Origin: Amanita rubescens
Taxonomy: Eukaryota; Basidiomycota; Agaricomycetes; Agaricales; Amanitaceae
Assembly: GCA_015039365.1 (NCBI GenBank)
Contig: WION01000492.1
Coordinates: 1 to 39,524 of the forward strand
Reading direction: 5' to 3'
Length of the DNA: 39,524 nucleotides
A program made the translations under genes and the position numbers. Below, in pieces: positions 33,648-39,524 of the stretch. The first letter of the stretch is position 1. Each line of letters opens with the position of its first letter. The notes beneath the pieces are model-generated. The model was not told where the DNA came from, ran no database searches, and saw only the letters and a list, made by a program, of their open reading frames with translations.

Positions 33648-34937
33648 ATGAACGGCGACTACGACTTGAAAGCCGCAGGTAATGATCACATTACATCTGT
33701 CAATTGTAAAGCTCTTTGGCTAACGCAGCATAACCTATTAGCAGATCAACTTGAATACCTTTCAGGGGAAAGAAGTGTCAGTGCTGTATCGGGGATACAG
33801 TTATCGCGTTTCACCAACGTGAGTTTTGTTGGTATTAAGTTTTCATCGCAACTCAATAATTGAGGCGATTTCCGACCAGGTTTCAGACTGGCCCAATGCG
33901 TATAGAGTCCTCCATATGAAATCCGCCAAGCAGCTTGTATATGCAGAAGGAACACGTAAAGATCCAGAGACTACGATGAGCGACTTGGTCGAAGTTGTCG
34001 TACATGTGCAAGGTATTATTTGGAGGCATGATCTCCCTCCCTTTAGGAACCAAGAAATGTAAGTTTGGTATTTATTACACAATCTCTCCACTAACCAGGT
34101 CGCGACAAAGAACGGCAAAGAAAGCAAGGTACCTTCGTCAAAGTGTATCACTCACCGGCCTTGGGACTCCCACGTTCGAGGCAGCAGTGAAAGGGATTCT
34201 CGATGTATATTCACTATTTGGAGGCCATGTACCACGAGATAAACTGAAACCGTGTGGATGTATTGATGCTTATGGCGAGTTCACGAGCATTGATTCATCT
34301 AACCGTTACTTTTCTTCAATTAAAGATTGTGGCCCGACAGAGAGACAAATCCCATTTTCAAGTGATACCGACCCATATGGAATTCTGTCAAATCTCGAAA
34401 ACTCAGGCTATGTTCATAACATTAACAACGTTGTCGAATATTACGAGCGTACCATTTTGGAGACGGGCGAAACGAAGTGAGTTGAAAAAAACTTTGGCGC
34501 GGAGAAAAAAACTTACAGTGTGTTGTGTGGTAGATATGTGGAAATATCGCCGGTTCGATTTCAAATTGGCGATATCGTTGAGGCGCAAATGACATTTATG
34601 TTGGTATCGCTACCTGGAAACGATTACAAGATGGTATCTATCTTGCGAAGCATGACGATGCTTGACAATTCGTTCTCACAGGTAAATAGATACATTGTGG
34701 TCAGCTCAAAGCGGATGAATGATTTTATGTTTACAGAAAGCGTTTGCATCTAAAGCAGCTTCTAAATTGCATCAGAACTTGAAAACGCAAGGGAAGCATT
34801 GCGTAGTAAAAAGAAAGATTGGATATGGGGATGAAGAACGTGCCAGCATAAGGGTGAAGTTGGGCCAAATGATCATTGATGATGATAACTCAGAGAATCA
34901 GCGAAACGACAGGGCGAGCGAAGAAGGTGAAGAATGA
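33648..34937 (+). CDS. Unidentified agaricomycete protein of the VRF(Q/R)(I/V)GDIVE family
   Basis: Exons 33648-33678, 33742-33818 and 33865-34012 join in phase and encode MNGDYDLKAAADQLEYLSGE followed by AISDQVSDWPNAYRVLHMKS. A middle region (34.05-34.2 kb) has unclear borders. The open frame up to 34476 includes GTPTFEAAVKGILDVYSLFG and GYVHNINNVVEYYERTILET. Then 34519-34681 encodes the most conserved block, VEISPVRFQIGDIVEAQMTF followed by KMVSILRSMTMLD, and 34737-34937 encodes a basic then acidic tail (KRKIGYGDEE, ending SEEGEE). The GDIVE...M.(V/P)(V/I)LRS(I/M)T(L/M)LD pattern is a recurrent mushroom family of unknown function. Its placement inside the TIRs suggests it travels with the element. 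Confidence 0.6.
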
Positions 34938-34985
34938 TGCAGTTGCTGAAGCGGTTGATCGACCTGGGACAATCTAAGTTAATTT

Positions 34986-35206
34986 TCTTATGTAATCTGA
35001 CAAGTAAAAGTACTCGAATCATTCTCACGTTTCTCTTTGTCCTCCTCACGTTCTGGATGCGGTTTCAGTGAACGCGTCCGATCAAGCGTCGAGAAACATG
35101 AGGACCCCGAACAACACAGCAATGTGTCTGATCGGTGTCTAAGAACCCGGTTCCATTACATTTACACATATGAAATCTTCTATCATCCGTCGACCTAACC
35201 CTAACC
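34986..35206 (-). repeat. Right terminal inverted repeat
   Basis: This is the inverted partner of 30393-30611. On the + strand it runs from TTATGTAATCTG (inner end, 34988 on) through TCCTCCTCACGTTC, GGTTTCAGTGAACGCGTCCG and GAGGACCCCGAACAACACA to CCTAACCCTAACC (35194-35206, outer end). The outer half, between about 35130 and 35190, is more diverged than the core. Confidence 0.85.
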
Positions 35207-35552
35207 ATACAATGCCCCTCAAGTGGTTGCTCGTTCGCGACACCATCTCTTGTTCCTGTGGATCCAGCAACAACGACAGCTCAGGCCACTAACGCGCAAG
35301 CGACAACCAATCACAACACTTTGGCTTTATCACTATGAACCTCAAGTATGAGGAGGTATTCTCGTTACCCCTTCCCGAGAAGGAGAAGGGATCTCGTGCT
35401 TCACGAAAAGAATTGAACATCATTTATTACAAGTTTGAGACTCATTACGAGTGAAAGCATGAAGTTTGAACGATCTTCAGTACAAAGATGGCCCTCCGAC
35501 TTCTAGTATACTGTATGGCCAGTTCGAATCTCCAGCGCTTCCCAGCGGATCG
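35207..35552. other. No recognisable gene
   Basis: The frame of the next gene is open back to 35466, but no ATG precedes 35553 in it. No other feature was seen just outside the right TIR. Confidence 0.4.
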
Positions 35553-36929
35553 ATGGTACCGCGATGGGGTTCAGATTTGACGTCGGAATCAGCGACAACG
35601 GCGATGGTACAGAGACAGACAGAAGGGTCCAGCACTTACCAAGGTGCGTTCATCCCTTTCTGTATGTACCGAGCCAGTGACCAACCCCCTTCTGCAGGAT
35701 CCTTCATTCGGGCCGCCAACATCCTTGATCTGCACCTAGCGCCCCTCCGCCACCCAAATGGGACCTCAACGTTTATAAACGCCACATCGGTGCCATCTCC
35801 CACCCGATTACACTCCATCTACAAACATCAAGATATTCTTATTGGATCTTTTCCCGAGATTCTCTTCCAATCGCTCCGAGTCTCGAGTCATAAACTCGAC
35901 GGTATGCCGATCTCTTCCCTTTTCATGTCCAATCTGACCATTCCACTAACAGTGATCCTCACAACACTACCGTACGTCCATCAACACCCGTCTTTTCCTA
36001 AACTCGACCGGCAGCTTACCCCAACCAACACGGTATCGATCCCCACCCGCTCAATTGGGGAACGCAAGACCCAAAGACACGCGGGCCCGTCATATACTCC
36101 CGTCTCTCTTCTTCCATTAAACACCGCAATACCATCGGCGCCCAAACCGGGTCCTACTCCATCTACCGCGCCCTCTCCACTGTGGCCATGGGCGCTCTTT
36201 CCCCCTCTCACAAGCCCGACTACGCCCTCACCCAACTCCCTGTCTCAATTTCACCCCAACCCTCTTGGTACGACAAACACAAGTTCGTCACCCTGCGTCC
36301 ACAATCTCGCTGACCGCCGTTCACAGCCTGACTTGCTTGCTGACAGGTTGCGGTACCAGAAAGAGGAACTGGTACAGAGTCAAAGGATGTACACGACGCT
36401 GGCAGTGGAGAGAGTAGATGCGCGCGATCATACGACCGTGTTGGAGGCGTATTTGAGAGTGGTAGAGGTATGTGGTTTTGGGTCGAGTGTGGATGGCGAT
36501 CTGAAAATACTAAGTGGTGCAAGATGCAGGTGAATTTAAACGTTGGCGCACTGGGCGAGAACGCCGTCGAGCGTTATGCGCTGATCCTTGTCTTGTTTAA
36601 GTTGGGTAAGGGTGAGTTGCGTTCGTTTACATAATTTAAGTAATATATAGACATTTTCGGAGATGAAGGTATAAGAATCGAAGGAGTGTATGGAGGAGAC
36701 TTGATCGAAGAATGGAGACGGGCGTTGCTGCGAGCGCGCGAACATGAGCAGGATGTGAGCCGCGTTGCGGTCGTTGCTGTGGAACGGTTTGTGGATAAGG
36801 CTTTTGAGGTTCGTTACTTTTCGTGTCTCTTTTCAATGTCTCATTCTTTGCAATTGTTACCGCCAACATCAACTAAAGGCCGCTTCCATCTCTTGTTGCT
36901 CTCGAATCGGACAACACTGGTGCGGTTGA
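35553..36929 (+). CDS. Ser/Pro/Thr-rich protein with C-terminal coiled coil
   Basis: Exons 35553-36467, 36530-36605, 36651-36808 and 36879-36929 join in consistent phase to about 399 residues. Residues 1 to about 255 are low-complexity, rich in Ser, Pro and Thr. A helical part follows (DLLADRLRYQKEELVQSQRM, DHTTVLEAYLRVVE), then GALGENAVERYALILVLFKLGDIFGDEG-type helices split over two exons, GGDLIEEWRRALLRAREHEQ and AVVAVERFVDKAF. The chain ends IGQHWCG. The start is the first ATG in the frame; an upstream exon cannot be excluded. The last acceptor (TAAAG) is weak. No family is recognised. It converges with the dioxygenase gene at 37.1 kb. Confidence 0.55.
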
Positions 36930-37084
36930 GTGTATCGACAATGCCCGGCGGATGAGTGTAGTCGATGCGAATGTATAAACTTATAAATTGCTACAATACG
37001 TAAGCTGATGCGCCATAACATTCAATGAAGTGATATGGTGTAATATATATATAGGAAGCGATATATACTAGCGATAAAAGAGTC

Positions 37085-38379
37085 TTAGTATCCTAATTTG
37101 GAGAACACTATCGAATCAAACAAAACGTTCTTACATGTGAACAGAGTGATAACAATCCTACGACCAGAAGTCACAGGCGTGCAAAAATGAGCAAGAATAT
37201 TAGCACTGAAACCAAGTAGTTGACCGGGATACACATCTATCTTCATCTTCAATTGAGGAAAGACTAATGTTCCTCCAGTCCACTTTCCCAACGGTAGAAT
37301 CCATGTTATACCGTGGTCGTTGGCATCAATGTGTATTTTTTCAGAACTGCCTTCCAGAACCGCGACGGTTGTGAACGCGCCTTCAAAATCAATTGCAGAC
37401 CTAGCAGCTATATCTTCAAATATTGAAAGAAACCGAGGAATACTTAATAAAATATGAATTTGATAAGTTGAAAGTATATAGAAGTGGACGAACTTTGATT
37501 GAACTTTCCAGACATTTGGAGAATAGTATTTGGTGAAGGTGGCGATTTTAGACGCGACACGGTTGCGTAACATGGTTAAAAACCCATCCAACGCGGCCTG
37601 AATATCGCAGTTGTCGGATTTGGTATCGCTCGTGATGAAGGGAATCTTCTTATAACGTCTCCAAATGCCAAAATGGAAAGCGGCTGTCATTGAACGAGTT
37701 TTATGTTTCTTTCCCTTTGGTCTTACTCCTGTATCAATAAAAGCCTGCCATTTGGTGATTAGCTGTTTCATCTGGCCATCGGTTATTACGTTTCCAAATT
37801 GTTTGACCAAAAAATCGGGGAAGATGAAACGTAAAGTTGACAGCGTGGAAAGTTTAGCTCTCGAAACCAAGCTAAATCGAGGTGTTTTGAATAGAACAGT
37901 TTTTGCGTATGAGGGACAGGAAACGTGGATGTTGCCTGTGTTATAGATGGAGTGTTTACTTTTGCCATATTTTGTACGAATTGTATGTTCAACAACACTC
38001 TTAGACTTGCGGGTTAAGAAATCGCGTGGTATCGCGGAACAATGATGATACACTGAGATGATTGTTAAACAAGCTTTGAATATGCTGACGCTAAACTCAA
38101 ACAACACATGCGATATTCAGCAACAAGCCTCGCTGTATTCCGAAAATGGATCCGACGGAGGAAACGTCGGTGTCTCGCCTCTTTCGATCGGCGGCCCCTT
38201 GGACGATCTATTTATCGATGTCAAGCGTAATTCGGTCAAAGACTTAAACACAAACCAGATCGTCGTCGTTTCTTTTTCACAACATCATTTGTCACAACAT
38301 CTGTTGTCTTCTTATTCCTCTTCCATCGTAATTTTGCTTTCTTATTTCTATTAACTCTTCCTTCTTCCGAACGAGTCAT
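37085..38379 (-). CDS. TET/JBP-like 2-oxoglutarate/Fe(II) dioxygenase
   Basis: A long frame (37085-38107) reads DFLTRKSKSVVEHTIRTKYG, FPDFLVKQFGNVITDGQM, HKTRSMTAAFHFGIWRRY and YYSPNVWKV. Then come the double-stranded beta-helix motifs: EGSSEKIHIDANDHGITWIL with the Fe-binding HxD (H-I-D, about 37325-37340), and GGTLVFPQL. LAHFCTPVTSGRRIVITLF carries the distal His (about 37165-37175) and the 2-oxoglutarate-binding Arg. Upstream exons from an ATG at 38379 give a basic head (MTRSEEGRVNRNKKAKLRWK) and a GPPIERGETPTFPPSDPF segment. Both fit the family, but the join across 38.0-38.2 kb is approximate. A short in-frame intron may lie near 37440-37500. TET/JBP enzymes oxidise 5-methylcytosine or thymine in DNA. 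In mushrooms they are expanded and linked to KDZ transposons. No KDZ transposase is seen here. Confidence 0.72.
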
Positions 38380-38584
38380 GAACTAGGAGGGTATAATGTA
38401 AGTTGACGTCGTTCATAAGCAAAATATTGACATTTGAATACGCCTAGAAAGAAACTCATCGTAGATCATGATTTAGTTAATGGAATGTAAAAGTTAATAA
38501 TACATACCAACTTTTAGCTTTGTAGTCGAAGACAATGTCTTGAGTGGAAGGTAAGTGTCGACGTGTTCTATTTGTGACCCAACG

Positions 38585-38599
38585 CCCTAACCCTAACCC
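38585..38599 (-). repeat. Interstitial telomere-like motif
   Basis: CCCTAACCCTAACCC is 2.5 units of the telomere repeat and the longest of the four in the window. The DNA around it does not match the TIRs of the 30.4-35.2 kb element by eye. Confidence 0.6.
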
Positions 38600-38903
38600 G
38601 ATATGAAAGCAGGGTCACGAACGGAATTCAGCTTATATTCAGTTACAACTAAGGCACATCACTAACGGAGCTCGACTGCTCTGAGAGTGGTTTCGTGTCC
38701 GAGCAAAGCAGTTCAAAATAGAAAAAAAGATCGTTCCAATTGCCTGCGTCGTATTACAGCAGTGGTGACAAAAACCATAAGAAGTGAGAGAACTGTACAA
38801 GTAGCGGGGTAACGCAATAAGAAGTGAGAAAACAGTGAGGTAGGTAACAATAGAGAGAGTGATAGTGTTTGAGGAGTAGCATAAAGTGTGCGATGAACGC
38901 AGA

Positions 38904-39056
38904 GAGTTCTTTTTTCCGTCAGTCACCAAACGTTGTACGACGTATCGTACCATAAGCGTCTGATCAACGAGGATCCGAGAAGATAGTCCGAGTTCTTTTC
39001 TCCCTCAGTCACCAAACGTTCTACGACCTATCATGATCAACGAGGATCCGAGAAGA
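38904..39056 (+). repeat. Direct duplication of about 70-80 bp
   Basis: GAGTTCTTTT...CCGTCAGTCACC and onward through AAACGTT to TGATCAACGAGGATCC and GAGAAGA occurs at 38904-38983 and again at 38990-39056. The second copy is shorter by about a dozen bases in the middle. Confidence 0.8.
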
Positions 39057-39524
39057 GAGCACGCAGCGCTGCCGAGCAACCCGCACAAGAGCGTGAGCGA
39101 TCAGATGCGAAGGCGATGCAGAAAGTGGGGGAATGTGAGGATTGAGAACTTCGTGCCGGTGAAAGTGGTTTGGAGGACATTGCGACAGGGGGGCAGCAGC
39201 AAGATTCAAGCACGAGAATGTAGCAGTAGGCGATAATGATGACATGGTGTAGGTGACGGGTTATAACATAGCGGTGGTGGTGAACAGCATGGTTCATGCG
39301 AGCTGGAGTACATGGCAGAGGGGGCGGGCATTAATGCAGCGGGAGGACATTGAATTGAAAGGCGGTCAGCAAGAATGTGGACGCTGGGTTAGTCTAAGGG
39401 GCAAGAGCGAAAAGTATAAGTATATCGCATTTGTCGCCAGAGTGTGGTAGCGTCGCTGGCGCGGGGGATCGAGATGATTGTCAAAGCCAGGAGAGGCTAA
39501 GACGTTTGGCGTTTGTGACGTATG

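Larger units (their letters stand above)
30393..35206. mobile_element. About 4.8-kb TIR element with telomere-like ends and a divergent gene pair
   Basis: Sequences at both ends are inverted copies of each other over about 215 bp (see the two TIR entries). The outermost bases are GGGTTAGGGTTA on the left and CCTAACCCTAACC on the right. Inside are a minus gene (30910-33030) and a plus gene (33648-34937), divergent around a 0.6-kb spacer with a 10-bp-stem hairpin. Neither product shows a known transposase motif. Both resemble unassigned proteins that recur in agaricomycete genomes. A clean target-site duplication was not found by eye. Confidence 0.72.
38380..39524. other. No recognisable gene
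   Basis: The open frames (38639-38953 -, 39033-39236 +, 39253-39450 +) have no motif. The + frame 39033-39236 contains a basic MRRRCRKWGNVRIENFVPVK stretch, but nothing supports it. The stretch holds the telomere-like motif at 38585 and the direct repeat at 38904. Confidence 0.5.

Noticed and set aside
30393..38599. One large element spanning from the left TIR to the telomere-like motif at 38585
   Set aside because: Inward of 38585 the sequence does not resemble the TIR; the true partner of the left TIR is at 34986-35206.

Overview
The window looks like chromosomal DNA of a mushroom-forming basidiomycete (Agaricomycetes). Genes are split by many short introns (about 40-70 nt, GT-AG, CTRAY-like branch points). 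The gene set is typical of that group: a cerato-platanin, a berberine-bridge FAD oxidoreductase, an expanded-family G-domain protein, an F-box/nucleotidyltransferase-like relic, Helitron remains, and a TET/JBP-like dioxygenase of the kind that is expanded in mushroom genomes. No rRNA, tRNA or CRISPR was seen. No similarity search was possible, so family names rest on motifs and on recall of the families.

Layout. 1-2.4 kb: a cerato-platanin gene (-), otherwise empty. 2.97-10.5 kb (-): one AT-rich gene for a predicted GTPase. Its eight normal 5' exons and four normal 3' exons enclose an unbroken tract of about 87 micro-exons. Of these, 84 are a single codon; the others are 12, 6 and 6 nt. They are separated by homologous introns of about 50-73 nt. 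The reading phase worked out from the start codon enters the tract in phase 0, no micro-exon is a stop codon, and the phase still fits in the 3' exons. This is the standout of the window. 10.5-12.6 kb: no solid gene. 12.65-14.63 kb (+): a six-exon FAD-linked oxidoreductase. 15.2-16.3 kb (-): a two-exon acidic/basic protein with a 14-residue tandem repeat. 17.2-24.2 kb (-): a decayed Helitron (N-terminal domain, HUH Rep, PIF1 helicase) with a peptidase-like ORF at its lower-coordinate end.

25.8-29.2 kb (+): broken or partial genes (a hypothetical, an F-box/nucleotidyltransferase-like pseudogene, a PIF1 helicase scrap, a hypothetical 3' end). 29.4-30.1 kb: G-rich and 150-bp direct repeats. 30.39-35.21 kb: a roughly 4.8-kb element with imperfect terminal inverted repeats of about 215 bp whose outermost bases are telomere-like (GGGTTAGGGTTA). 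It holds a divergent gene pair, a central hairpin and no recognisable transposase. 35.5-36.9 kb (+): a Ser/Pro/Thr-rich coiled-coil protein. 37.1-38.4 kb (-): a TET/JBP-like 2-oxoglutarate/Fe(II) dioxygenase. The end of the window has only small repeats.

From 15 kb on, mobile-element remains dominate. The only ordinary single-copy-looking metabolic or secreted genes are the cerato-platanin and the FAD oxidoreductase. No operon-like co-operation is expected or seen.
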